From Ettlia oleoabundans (Eukaryota; Chlorophyta; Chlorophyceae; Chlamydomonadales): a DNA stretch of 48,307 nucleotides. The stretch is taken from contig JAAMXP010000471.1 of the NCBI GenBank assembly GCA_019693395.1, forward strand, positions 1 through 48,307, written 5' to 3'. Below, in pieces: positions 9,801 through 21,800 of this stretch. Each line of letters opens with the position of its first letter. Within the stretch, counting starts at the first letter, position 1. The notes under the pieces are model-generated. The model was given only the letters and a program-made list of their open reading frames with translations, had not been told where the DNA came from and did no database searches. The position numbers were made by a program, and so were the translations under genes.

Positions 9801-12800
9801 ACGGCCAGTACGTGACCTCCGTACGTCGTGCGGGCCAGCTGGTGCACGCTGTTGGTCCTGAGTTTATGCTGGCTGCTGGCGATGTGCTGTACCTGTCAGG
9901 TGCGCGGCACCCATCTTCTTGACAGCCTTTTCAGGTTGCAAAGCCTCCGGTATGGCCCAGTCTGGGGCGAAAGGGCTCGGGGTAGTTCAAACGGTTGAGG
10001 TTGTGCGTTTCCCGCGTTTCCGCATCCCGTTTATCTCTCTTCTGCATGCTCCCTGTACTATATGCAGGCATTCCTGATGGCACCGACAAGCTGGCTAAGC
10101 TGGGCCTGGTGCCCTTTAGTGATGCTCTCGAGGAAATAGATGAGACCCAGCTGCCTGGCCTCTCATCCACCTTTGGCGTCAGCTCCATCGCAGGTGAGAG
10201 CCTTTGCGTACTACAATGCTGAAAAAGCGGCCATCGTGAAGAGTGCGCCACCACCTGTATGAAAGCCTATTCCAAAAAGCCATGCCAGCCTGTGCCAATC
10301 CATCTGCGCTTGCGCTTCCAAGCTGTAGCTATCCTTGGTGTCAGGCCGGTTGACATTTACTTCTGGTTCCTTTAACTGCTTGCCTGCCTATCCACCTGTT
10401 GCTCTGTTTACCTACCAATACCTGCCTGCAGTGCCCAAGCTGGGCCACTTGAAGGCTGTGGACAGCCAGGGAGACATCTCCTTCAGCCCCCCCGAGCTTG
10501 TCGAGGCAACCATCAAGAAGGGTGCGCCTCCTGCCTGGCATGCACTGCTGCTTACAACTTCCACTCACACTCTACAACATCTTTGCAAGCCGCACTCACC
10601 GGCTCCAGCACTCACTGAACTATCTACACTAATCTACCTACGGTTGCACTTGACCCAAGGCCTCTTGGACTATTTCGATCTTCACTGTTGCAATCCTTGC
10701 GCCCCACCCCCCCACCCCCACCAAAACAAACCCACACACCCACCCCCGCTGTGCAGATGCTGACATTGTGGGGCAGAGCATCCGCGGGTCTGCCTTCCGC
10801 AGCCGCTTCCACGCTGCTGTGGTGGCCATCAAGCGCAACGGCATACCCCTGCAATGGTCTGGAACACAGATAGGCGACGAAGTGCTCAAGGTGGGGAGGG
10901 GCTACTTGGTCCTGCTGTTGTCGCACGTGGCTGCCGTGGGGTTGGGTGTGCACAGCACTTATGTTACACAGAGCTTGCAGAACACAACAGCACTCCATAA
11001 TTGAGAGCTGTGGCCGTTGTGGACTGTGTTGTTTGCTGCAAAACTGTGCTGCCATGCAGGCGGGCGATGTGGTGCTGCTTGATGTTGCCCCACAGTTCTG
11101 GACCGCCCCTGAGGTCAATGGGGCATTCACCGACATTACAAAGGGTGGCCAGGTGGGAGGCAGGTTGACAGGCTGGTAGCTGTCTGCGCTGTCCTGATTC
11201 GCGGGGACGCTGGCGTGGTGTTGCTGGCAGTAAGTTTGATTGAGCGTAGCCCCTCTTGACTCTGCATAGCCGCTTCATCTGCTCAGTCTACCAAGTTCAT
11301 GTGACGAAATTACACAAAGAAAGTTGGTGTGTGCCTCTTCTTTTCCTGCCGCCATGCAGGTGCGCAGCCACAACGAGTTTTTCATGGGCATGCGGGTGAC
11401 TCGGGCGCTGGCTGGCAAGAGCGTGCAGAAGTCTGGGCTGCGGCAGCTTCCCAACGCCTTCCTGGTGGCTATCGATCGTGCCGGTACCACGCTGCACGCG
11501 GTATCCCCCGATGAGGAACTGGAGGTGGATGACATCCTCTGGTTCGCAGGTGGGCAGCCATTACCCGCGTGGCAGGGATGGCTGGGTGGTTGCAGACTGG
11601 TTATGTGTACTCCGAAAGCCTGTTGAGGTTGCCGCAACTTTGTGGGCGGCTTCGATGGACTGGGCTGAGCCTATTTCATTGGCGCACAACATCAGCGCGC
11701 CTCATGCAGTCGACTCACCTCCCCAGGCATTTTCCCGCACATCCCTCCCCCTATGCGCAGGCAACGCCGCCTCTGTGCGCTTCATCCGCAACACACCTGG
11801 CCTGGTGCCCCTGGCTGAGAAGCACGCCTCGCAGCTGCGGGGCACTGTCACTGTGGAGCGGCGCCTTGTGCAGGCAATCGTGGCTCCAGAATCTCCGCTG
11901 GTTGGTGAGGGCCTGCTGAACCTTACTGGTGCAACCTGCTCCTTCTGACCTCGCCCATGCTCAACCTTTCACTTCTACAAACGTGTTGTCACATCATCCC
12001 CACCCCCCGCCGCAGGCCAAACCATCCGCGATGTGCGATTCCGCGACCAGTTCAACGCAGCAGTGGTCGCGGTGGCGCGCAAGGGTGAGCGCATCCGCTC
12101 CAAGCCTGGAGACATTGAGCTGCGGTCGGGCGACATATTGCTGCTGGATACCGGCTCCGCCTTTGCTCAGCAGCACAAGGTCAGAGCTGGACAAGTGGGG
12201 CGTTTTCATTGCTGGGCATATCGTTTCCCTGCTCATCCTGGCTTGTTTATCCCAGCTTATTCGGACTCCGGGATTGGCTGTCGGGTTGTGGCGGGATTTC
12301 TAGGGTAGTACCGTGTCCCATTGATAATGGACCTTGCTTGCTGCATGGTGTGCCACTCGCCTTTTCATTTCCTGTCTTGCAGGACTCCAAGCACTTCAGC
12401 TTGATCATTGAGATGCCAGACACCAACCCACCCCGCTACCTCCATACAGCCATTGCCATCGCCTCGATTGCCACAGGTGCTGCACCCGCCGCCCTGCCGA
12501 CCGATCTGTTTGCTGCTGCCTCTACATCTACAATAAACCGCCTAATGATTTCCGCTGCTGTGCTGAAGTGCTTCTTGCACGCACCAAACCGGCCTGCCCC
12601 CCCCCCCCCCCTCCTTGTAGCCTTCACACTGTACGCCACCTCGGTGCTGGACATCCTGCCTGCTGCCGCCATAGTGGTGGCCATCATGCTGCTCACCGGC
12701 TGCATGTCACCGGAACAGGCCCGACGCGCCATCCGCTGGGTGAGAGCTGCTGTTGGCTGCCAGTTGGGGGCAGTCCGGCTTGGACAGCTTCATTGCTAAC

Positions 12801-14094
12801 ATGCGCAGGGCTGAGGCTTGGTTTGCTCACCAGGAAATGATGTAGTGGGTGCATGCGTTAAAAGCCATGCCTCGCAGCTGAACGGGGCCGCTGCGAAACA
12901 GCGTGCAGGCCTACCACCAGCCCTTCTGTGTCGCACAAAATCGTGCCGGGTGGCGTGACAAGCGTATATTGCATTTTTGGGGTTGTTTGCAGGATGTGTA
13001 CCTCATGATTGCCGGCAGCTTTGGCGTATCTGCTGCATTGGAGCAGTCGGGTGGTGCAGCCGCCATTGCAAACCTGATTGTGGACATTGGCGAGAATGCA
13101 GGTGGGCACGTGTCGCGGGATATTTGGTGTAGCAAAGTGTCAAACGCTGCTGCCACACCCTGCGTAAATCAGGAGGCCCGATTGTTAGAGACATGTGTGC
13201 TGCTTGCAGGTGGTGGCAACTTCACCATAGCCGCGGTATACGTCGCCACCACTCTGATCAGCCAGATCATCTCCAACAACAGCGCTGCCGCACTCATGTG
13301 AGCACTGCATGCACTCGCCATCTCTTCTCCTTTGGTGCCAGTGCCTCCTCTGCTGGGCAGCACAGCAACTTTCAACAATCTCTCACAGGCTCAAGTGCCC
13401 CTCGCCTTTCCTCCCAGGTTTCCAATTGCCGCCACCATATCAAAAAATGATGGCGTCTCGATTTATTTGCTGAGCTATGCAATCATGCTGGGGGCAAGCG
13501 CAGTCTTCATGAGCAGCTTTGGTTACCAGGCATGTTGGCTGCTTGTTTGCTTAGTTTCCGGGCATGATGCGTGTTTGGCGCGGCGTATCAAATGCTGTAT
13601 GGATGTGCTGCGCCAAACACCGAAGCGTTTCCTAACAAGCCATTAATGTCTGTCCCCGTCTTTTCTTGCAGACGAACCTCATGGCCCTGGCAGCGGGTGG
13701 CCACTCGAGCCGCGATTTCCTTAAGTTTGGCACCCCCATGCAGGTGTGTGCGTGCGTGTGTGCGTGCTGCTTTGCAGCATCAGCATGCAGCTGTGGCCCT
13801 TGCGATGAGCTGGATTGGGTTGTTTCACATGAGCACCGACCGCTTGCAAGCATAGTTAGCCGTCGCTCTGCAATCTACCTGCATCAGGGCAAACAACTCC
13901 TTCCATCCAACACTCCTATGCTCGTGCAGTTGGTGCTGGCGGTGGTGTCAATTGTGACCCTCATCCTGCATGACAACTGGGGCTTTGTATGGCTGGTTAC
14001 CGGCGCTGCAAGCTTGGTGGTGATGGGGCTGCCTCAAGTGGTTGAGCTGATGTACCTGTGGCAGTCCAGGAGGCAGCCTGTGGAGGCCAACTAG
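6803..14094 (+). CDS. SLC13/DASS-type anion (probably sodium/sulfate) transporter with four RCK_C-like domains, SLT/SAC1-like
   Basis: Twenty-five exons; exons 2-25 (7317 to 14094) are phase-consistent and encode 878 residues, and exon 1 adds about 54. The N-terminal half has several membrane helices and two family hallmarks: SSFVNDTPVFCIMLPI and GGLNTTIGTSTNLVVTG. The central cytosolic part contains four repeats resembling the RCK_C (TrkA_C) fold, beginning near FFMGVLVTHGSPVAG, DADIVGQSIRGSAF, FFMGMRVTRALAGKS and LVQAIVAPESPLVGQ. The C-terminal half restores helices with ISNNSAAALMFPIA and SSFGYQTNLMALAAGGHSS, matching the second inverted repeat of DASS carriers. This is the architecture of Chlamydomonas SLT sulfate transporters and the sulfur-response regulator SAC1, so sulfate uptake or sulfur sensing at the plasma membrane is likely. 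Whether it transports or only senses cannot be told. The exon 1/exon 2 junction (after about 6970) is unresolved by phase. Exon 8 (8917-8936) is a 20-base micro-exon. Confidence 0.9.
12597..12611 (+). repeat. 15-base C homopolymer in a splice-acceptor pyrimidine tract
   Basis: Fifteen consecutive C precede the acceptor of transporter exon 20 (CTCCTTGTAG, exon from 12621). It lies where a polypyrimidine tract is expected. Confidence 0.85.
13530..13671 (+). other. GC-AG intron in the transporter gene
   Basis: The donor reads CAG|GCATGT and the acceptor TTGCAG|ACG. The join yields FGYQTNLMAL, a conserved DASS motif. The nearby GT donor breaks the frame, so the GC donor is required. Confidence 0.85.
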
Positions 14095-14638
14095 AACGGC
14101 TCAGCCAGCAAACCCACAAAGTTGTATTTTCCCGCACTAAGATGCAGACAAGTTGCTTAGTGACAAATCAAGGACATCTTGCTGCTGGGTTTCTGTGCAT
14201 CTTTTCATAGCTGACATGCATCAACGACCTCCCCATGCATCGTGAGCACTTCGTGCCGCGGCCGTGCACTGTCCACACTGCAGGTTTTCCATCAATAAGC
14301 TTAAACGTTCTCACTCTGTACCCGTCACGCTTGATAAGTTCTCTGACCCTCAAAACCTCACTGTAAGCGCGACACAGCAGATTGATTGTTGGCACAACTT
14401 CAGAGGCAGCACGCTGTGCCGCCTCTCCATTGGCAGGATGGGCCACACACCAATGCTGCGTTTCTTTTCTTATTTTTACGCTTCCGTGCTCTTCTCGGGC
14501 TGAACAACATCCCTCCAACTGAGTTTCAGCACCGTGTGTCCCACGCTTTGGTGGCCGCACTGCCTCCTCGATCGTTCTGCTCCCCGCCCTCGGCTATTGG
14601 CCGAGGGATGCTGCTTGCATGTCGCTTGAGGGGCCCCT
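14095..14638. other. Intergenic between the transporter and WDR26-like genes
   Basis: A TGTAA at 14362-14366 is the likely polyadenylation signal of the transporter. The right end holds the 5' UTR or promoter of the next gene, including a perfect hairpin. No gene is seen. Confidence 0.5.
14587..14607. repeat. Perfect inverted repeat (8-bp stem, 5-nt loop) just upstream of the WDR26-like start
   Basis: CCCTCGGC (14587-14594) and GCCGAGGG (14600-14607) flank TATTG. The top of the hairpin contains ATTGG, a reverse CCAAT box. It ends 31 bases before the start codon, so it may be in the 5' UTR or the core promoter. Confidence 0.8.
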
Positions 14639-17600
14639 ATGACCACTCGCTCCGCGCCACAAGCAGAACAGGAAGCGACCGTCCCGCGAACCAAGCGACC
14701 TAGGTTGCAAGATATGACAAACAGCAGCAACTCGGCTGCAGCCAACGGCCGCCCGGCGGGCGCCGAGGCCGCCGGGCTGAAGCTTGGCAGCTCCGCCTCT
14801 CCCGCCGCAGCAGCTGCTATGAGCGCTAACCAAGCGGGGCAGTCCCTGGGACGGAATGGAATGGTGGACCGTCGCCAATATGTACAACTGCTGGAGCAGG
14901 CTCTAAGCAGCTTGGGGTTTGCTGAGGTGGCGGAGCAGCTAGAAGCTGCATCTGGCGTAGCCGCCCAACCACCGCAGGTACGCCGATGTCCTTGGGCCAC
15001 AAGGCAGCCCTGGCCCCTCGCTTCTGATGGCTGGGTGTAGTGCCTGTGCTGATGGTGTCTTAGCATGCACTGATATCAGCACGTGCAAATATACCCCTGG
15101 TTGCAGGTGACGCAGCTGCAGCAAGCCATCTTAGCCGGCAACTGGGCCGCTGCGACCACACACGTCAGCCGCTTGGACTTCCCAAGCCTGCAAGCCCTGC
15201 AGGTGCATGGCGCTGCTTTCTCTCAATACAAGCAGCCATAACCTCCCCAATCCATGCCAACCATGTACGCATATGCCCAGCGGCCAAGGGAGGCGCTTGC
15301 TGCCCTGCTGCCGCCCTTTCTTCCCATCACTGCCACACCACGGCTGCGGTTCCCACGCTGACTGTATTGCTGGTTGTTGACTCCTGCAGGAGGCCAAGTT
15401 CATCATTTTAGAGCAGGCTTTCTTGGAGGCGCTGCAAATCGGGAACTCACTTGCAGCGCTGACCTGTCTGAGGGAGCAGCTGGCTCCACTGGGGGTCAAT
15501 TTAGACCGCCTCCACCAGCTGGCAGCATGCCTTATGAGTCGCAGCAGCCCGGCTGATCTTCATCTGCCGCCGCAGCAGGACGGAAGCTGCCAAGACGAGC
15601 CTGCCTGCGACGCGAGGCGGCAAGTTCTGCGGCGGTTGCAGGCGAGCAGTGCTGCTGGCGGGCTGAGCAGCGAATGTTTCTTTCCACCTTTTGGCTTGGC
15701 GACGTGTGCTACTGCCATGGCTCCACAAGACTGCAGGCCATGGTGCTGTTATGTTGTATCATTGTTATTGCAGGTACCTTCACACCCTGCCTGCCACCCA
15801 ACAGCTGCACAGCTGCATCACTACACATTCCCTTGCTGACCCGCGCTGCTCTTTATCAAGCTGATATGCCGCTGCTGTTTGTATGTCCCCACAGGCTGTC
15901 ATCCCCCCAGAGGTTATGCTGCCAGAGCGGCGGCTAGAAGAGTTGGTGGAGCAGGCGCTGCTGGCACAGATGAACGCCTGCTGCTTCCACAACACCCCAA
16001 ACGCACGCCCGTCACTTCTCAGTGACTACACCTGTGGCACAGAGCAGATACCCACTTGCACCACACAGGTGAGGAGGGGTGATTGATGCGGGGTTATGTG
16101 GTGGGATTGCATGTTTCCATGCAATGCGGGCCTTTTATCCGCCTTGTTGGGGTATGAACGTTGCTTGTGGCAAGCTGTATCGCTGCTGCCCTTGGCGGCA
16201 GCAGCTTGTCTCCTCTTTCATGTGTTGACTACAGGTATCGGGTCACCTTGTCACGTTTGCGCTGTGCAGGTGCTGCTGGACCATAGCGACGAGGTGTGGC
16301 ACCTTCAGTTCTCCCACAACGGCCAGATGCTGGCGTCATGCGGCAAGGACCAGACAGCAATCATCTGGGACGTGCAGCAAGGCAGCAGGGGCGGCAGCAG
16401 CGGCAGTGTCGGCAATGGAGGGATTGTTGGCAGCAAACCTGGTGGTAGCAGTGATCACGGTGCCGTGGGCGACCGTGGCAGCGTGGTTGCCAAGCGGCAT
16501 GTCCTGCGGGGGCACAGCGGACCGATTGCTTTCTTGTGTTGGAGCCCAGACGACAGCAAGCTTGCGACATGCGGTGAGCGGCAGCGCATGGCAGCTCTGT
16601 GCATTCACCCTACAGCGCCGTGCCAGTAGGGGGGCATTCTGGTGTTTGCTGCCTTGTCGGCTGCAAGGGTACCATATTACAGCCAATACTCGCCTCTGTC
16701 TCGTTTTGCAGTGTTTCCTTGTGCGCGTCGTCCTCTTTCAAGATTGTGTACTGCTGCATGCTCGTCTGTGTACCGCGCGCAGGCCAGGACGCACTGCGGC
16801 TGTGGGATGTTGCCAGCGGGCGGTGCCTGGGTGTGCTGCGTCACCACAAGGATCCTGTCACATGTGCCGCCTGGTTCCCCGAAGGCGACCGATTGGCCAC
16901 AGGCAGCCACGACAAGCAGCTCTGTGTAGTGCGGCTGGACGGCACCGTTGAGCGGCAGTGGCGCATACAGCGTATACAAGAGGTGGTGGTGGCCAAGGGC
17001 GCCCGATACATATTGGTGAGCTGCATGGTGGCTCCGCCAGCTGGTGTTAATATCATTGCCTCTCTGCCTGCTTGTCATCCACCGTATCCGTTGCTGTATG
17101 ACGCTGCCTCAGAATGTGCCGTAACATCTCCTTAGTGTTGCGCAAAGTAAGCTCCCGTTACAACAGGTCTTCTTAGATGCTTAGAGACGTTGCCCCAATC
17201 CAACTCTTCCTATATCAACACCTGCAGGCCACAACTTGCGAGCGCAAGGTGCGTGTGTACGATCTTGAAACAGACACCGAAGCTTACATTCCCGAGGCTG
17301 AGACCCTCATCTCCATGAGCCTATCCCGCGACGGGCGCTATCTGCTGGTCAACCTCACTTCCAATGCGATGCATCTTTGGGACCTGGGGGCGGCACCACA
17401 TGAGATCAAGCTGCCAGCGATGCCCTGCGCCAGCTACCAGGGGGCAAATGTGAGATATGGGTGTGGGGGAGGGGAAGGAAGGGCAGACGGAATTTGGTAG
17501 CATTGGTCGAGCAAAATGCGTGGGCAAACGGCAGAGGAGGGATGGAGGTGTGCGGCTGGGTTTGAACACTACACCATGCATGGTTGGCCTCTGCGAGCCT

Positions 17601-18234
17601 GCTCTGCTTCATTCAGCTTTCTGTTGCATGATTTTCCTGCTTCTATACAAAATCTAAACGCAATGCACACCTGATCCACCCAGCTACCTGCGTGTGTTGC
17701 ACTTTGTTGGTTCTGGCTGCAGGACAAGCAGAGCCGGTTTGTGGTGCGGTCCTGCCTGGGGGGGCTGGACGACCGCTTTGTGCTGACTGGCAGTGAGGAG
17801 TGCCGGGTGTATGTATACCATCGGCACACCGGTGGGTGGTTGTGCAATCTAGGCTGGGCGTCGACTATAAGCTGGGTTTGTGTTCTCAAGGTGCTGGCCG
17901 GCCCAGCATGTTGACCAAGACCTGCAGGCTCTGCCTGACCCTTTGCCCTGTTGGGTGCTGGCCAGGCAACCTCTCCTGTTGATTGGTGGGTTAGAGTGAT
18001 TACCGGTGCACTACACGGCCCTTCCTGCCCCTGCTGTCCACGTATTTGTCTCCCGTCCGGCCCCATTCTGCAGGCGAGCGGCTGCTGTCTCTGGAAGGCC
18101 ACAGCGGCACTGTCAACTCGGTGGCTTGGAACCCTGCCGACCCCCACATGTTTGCTAGCGCCAGCGACGACAAAAGCATACACATATGGCAAACCGAGGC
18201 AGAGGCAGGGGCGGCGGCAGGCGGGCTGCAGTGA
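14639..18234 (+). CDS. LisH-CTLH-WD40 protein, WDR26/GID7 family (CTLH/GID ubiquitin ligase subunit)
   Basis: Nine exons (14639-14977, 15107-15202, 15390-15641, 15895-16068, 16270-16573, 16783-17015, 17228-17449, 17723-17831, 18074-18234) total 1890 bases, 629 residues. After an Ala/Ser-rich head comes a LisH helix pair ([20 protein letters not shown]), then a CTLH region ([41 protein letters not shown]), then the family link [21 protein letters not shown] and a CCFHN/TEQIP segment. About seven WD repeats follow, ending [20 protein letters not shown]. This order is that of metazoan WDR26 and yeast Gid7, which tether the CTLH/GID E3 ligase and recruit substrates. A Gly/Ser-rich insertion (encoded near 16380-16490) loosens the first blade. 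Intron 3 has a GC donor. A TGTAA at 18384-18388 follows the stop. Family assignment is firm; substrate is unknown. Confidence 0.92.
15642..15894 (+). other. GC-AG intron in the WDR26-like gene
   Basis: The donor CAG|GCGAGC and acceptor ACAG|GCT join LRRLQ to AVIPPEVM in phase 0, matching the WDR26 family link. No GT donor nearby gives this frame. Confidence 0.75.
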
Positions 18235-18885
18235 TATATTACAACAGTCGCTGGCTGGAACACAGCAACGGGACGGGATGGGTATGCTGCTTGCCTGGTT
18301 ATGCATTTTTCACAGAACTTTGTGCCCTTCGTTTTTGCACTAAACTGTACCATACCGTACTGTACTGGTTTCAAGCCATGTTTTGTAACATAGAGATATT
18401 GCCGCACCAGGCCCTGCATGTGCGGTGTCAGCCTGCCAGCTGCGCTGCGTGTGGCAGGGCCTCTCGTCCTGCCATGATGGTACGCTTCTTGCCTCGTCCC
18501 TTTCTGAGCGGCCATTTGCTTGGTTTGTCTTGATCGAGCAGCAGCCTCCTATGCTTCACTACTGCTGGTCGAGGACTGGGTAGCTGGGTTGCCTGCCGTG
18601 TACGTGTGAGCGAAGCCGGCGTTCGCGCCGCGAGGACATGCCTTGTATCCTGCATTGGCTATAATGTCCAGAGCTCGCTAGTCTTCGCCTTTGGCGCCAA
18701 CCACCATTGGCGCTGAGCCTGAATTGCAGAGCTGGGCGGGGCTGCTACACGGCCATCATTGAGCACTGCATGTTGAGACAATCGCCGGGACGGCGAGGCT
18801 ACATCCAGTCAACCAAAGCCGCCGCCGTCGCTGTCGCCGCCCTGCCTGCAGGCTGAGCCAGCTGAAAACTTCCGCAAGGGCCGCC
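18235..18885. other. Intergenic: 3' UTR of the WDR26-like gene, promoter of the SGNH gene
   Basis: Contains TGTAA at 18384-18388. No gene or repeat of note was seen in the rest. Confidence 0.5.
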
Positions 18886-21800
18886 ATGGGGGTTGCGGGA
18901 GTCTGCAAAGGCTACCGCCTGCCCCCAGGCCTGGCCATGCTGCTAGGCGTGCTTATTGGCCTCTCACTGCTGCCGATGCTTAAATCCCTGTTTGGCGCAC
19001 AGCTCTTCAGCTGCACCTGCGTCTCGCTATGCCCCAACAACCAGCGCAATGCAACAGCAGCGGCAAACACAGCAGCAGGAGCAGCAGAAAGTGGAGAGGC
19101 AGCTGTATTCTCTTCCTTCATCTACCCCACCTGGCCTGCCAGCGACCTGACACCCGCGGTGAGCCAGCAGCGCTTGTCGGTTGTACCAACGGCACCCGTT
19201 GCAGGGGGGGTGGTTTGAGACGTGGGTACCCTGGGTTCGTGAGGTTGCATGCAAGCACCGCTAGAGTTGCATGCTGGGTGCGGGTAGTTATGTTTATTGT
19301 CACATCTTCAGCCAAGATGTAAACGTGCCATGCTGTTTGTCGCTTCCATCTCATTGCAACTCGACTGCCTGCCCGCTGGCTCATGCACCTGTGCAGGATT
19401 TCATCCCCCCGCCTCCCAAGAAAAAGCAGCCAGCAGTGGATGAGTCAGTGCTGTGGGGATATGTACCAGCCTTGGACCCTCGGGGCATGCAGCGAGGCCT
19501 GCTGCACCACGGTGATCCCGCCCGCTTGCGCCGCGCCCTACACAAGCTGATGAGCGGCGAGAGGACGGTGGTGGCTGCAGTGGGCGGCAGCATCAGCGTG
19601 GGACGAGGCTCGGCTTCACAGGTGCGGTCTGTGCGGTACACAAGCAAACTGAAGGACAGAAGACTGGGACGCCGGGCAGGATTGGTGTTGGGTATCATTA
19701 TGGCAGCACTGCGGTCGTGGAGTGCGTTGAATTGCATGCTACTGTGCTGAGCTTGGCATGCTGCGTCTCAGCAGCGGGCAAGAACTCAGGTCCAGAAATT
19801 GCGCACCCAGCAGCGGCACGAGGAGAACTTGGCCCTCCTGCCGCCAGCCCACCACCTCCCCTCTCTTGGGACGGGTGGGAGCCTGCACATCATTTTGCCC
19901 CCGCATATCCTTCCCACTTTGTGGCAGCGATGCTGTCCCTTGCCAAGCCTCTCACCTGCAGCAGGCTGTGCTTCTGCTACAGAAGGTGCCCATCTCTAAT
20001 GCGCTTGTATGCTTGTTCTTCCTCCCGTCATTCCCCCTCCTTAATATCGAGAGTGTTGCATTGCGCAGGGCACAGACATAGACACCGACTGGCCGTCCTA
20101 CCTGGATCAGTTCCACGCCTGGCTGCGTGCCGCCTTCCCCGCATCTCGTGCTGAGCTGGTCAACAAGGCGCAGAGCGGCAGCACCAGCAACATCTTTGAT
20201 GCATGCGCAGAGGTCATGGTGCCAAATGTGAGGCTTTGAGAGGCTGGAGTGGCTGGGTGGGAGGGCTGGGAATTGAGCATTTTGTACGAGTTGAGGGCTT
20301 ACATGATATCCTGCCATGGGTTTTTATGTCGGCTTATGCCTCTGCTGTACCCCCTCTCCTTCCCTCCCCTTCCTGCTCTGTCACACAGGACGCCGACATC
20401 GTGGTGGTTGAGTTCGCCATGAATGATGGGACCAATGTCGGCTGCGCACGCGACGGCTCAGGCACCGTCCCAGCCCGCGCGTCCTTTGAGCGACTGCTGC
20501 GCAAGCTGCAGGCGCTGCCCAACAGGCCAGCAGTGGTGGTGATGGACGCCTACAGCTTCATTCGGGGATCAATCGGCTCATACCTCAAGGTTGGTGATCA
20601 GGGTTGGTGGATGCGTGGTTGGGTGTTTGTGGATGCCATTTGGGATGGGTCAATGCATGGAGTTGATCAGTTGATTCGTGGCAGCTGAGTGGGTGGGAAG
20701 GCCGAGACGCCTGCGTGCCTGTTTGTAGAAAGGAAAATGTATGGTATGGGCTCCCAGGACAGGAGCAGGCACAGACCAAATCTTGATGGTGGGGGTATGC
20801 TTGTTGTTGCAGAATGCGGAGAACGAGATGTCCATCATTGCCGCTTACTACGGCCTGCCCACACTGTCGGTACGGGCGGCTGTGTTCCACCAGATGCTGC
20901 GCAATCAGTATGGTTACAGGGTGCGTCTGCGTGTGGAAAGATATGGATTCCTGGGTGGCTGAGGATCCATCCGCGCTCTGGCTGTGTTGCGTGTCTGGCG
21001 TGTGTACTACTTGCTGGACCTGTTTAGCGACAGCCAGTTGATGGAGGAATGGGCTTTGTCAAGCCTTAGGTGGTTGACAGGAGAGCTGTTGACAGCTGGC
21101 CGTCAGGCACCTGCCAATGCTGGTTGCACCGCCGCTGCTTGTCCAATGCTGTCGTCTCCTGGCATGCAGGTTGATCGTGTGCGCACTGAAAACCTTGAGA
21201 GCAGCAAGCCTGATGAGCTGTTCCTGTTTGACATCTCGCACCCCTATGGACCCACAGGCCACAGGTGCAGGCCAGTTAGGTTGATTCCTGTCGTATGGGA
21301 CTTAGGGCAAGCCGTGCAGATTCCTTTTGCCAACGTTGTAAAACTGACACAGGTTGCATTGGGTTCTGCTGCATGTGTGTTGTCAGCTCAGCTTCTAGTG
21401 TACCAGCTTCTTTCTGGTCCCTGCAGGTACATGTCTGAACTAATGATTGGGCTGATGCAGCTGACGGCAGGATCGCTGCAGGCGCGGCCGTTGCAAGAGG
21501 CGGAGCACGAGTTGGCAGAAGAGCCGCTGCCGCCACCCATAATCCCAGGCAACTACGACAAGAGGGCGGCCTCATGCCTCATGAACGTGAGTGAGCCCCT
21601 CTGGAGGCGACTGGGCGCATATGGCTGCTTGTGTGCAGTTCAATTGTTAGCATGCCTGCCTGGTTGAACTGTGTGCACAATCAAGCTTGTGGCAGGTGTG
21701 GCTGGCATTGCTCCTGGTCGGATGGTGGCTCCAGATTGGATCGCTCTGCAAGGCACGAGCTGCATCATTTGCTACTGTATGCCTTTGTCCCAGCACACCA

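Noticed and set aside
17569..18306. 245-residue minus-strand frame
   Set aside because: It overlaps introns and the last WD40 exons of the plus-strand gene and has no recognisable domain.
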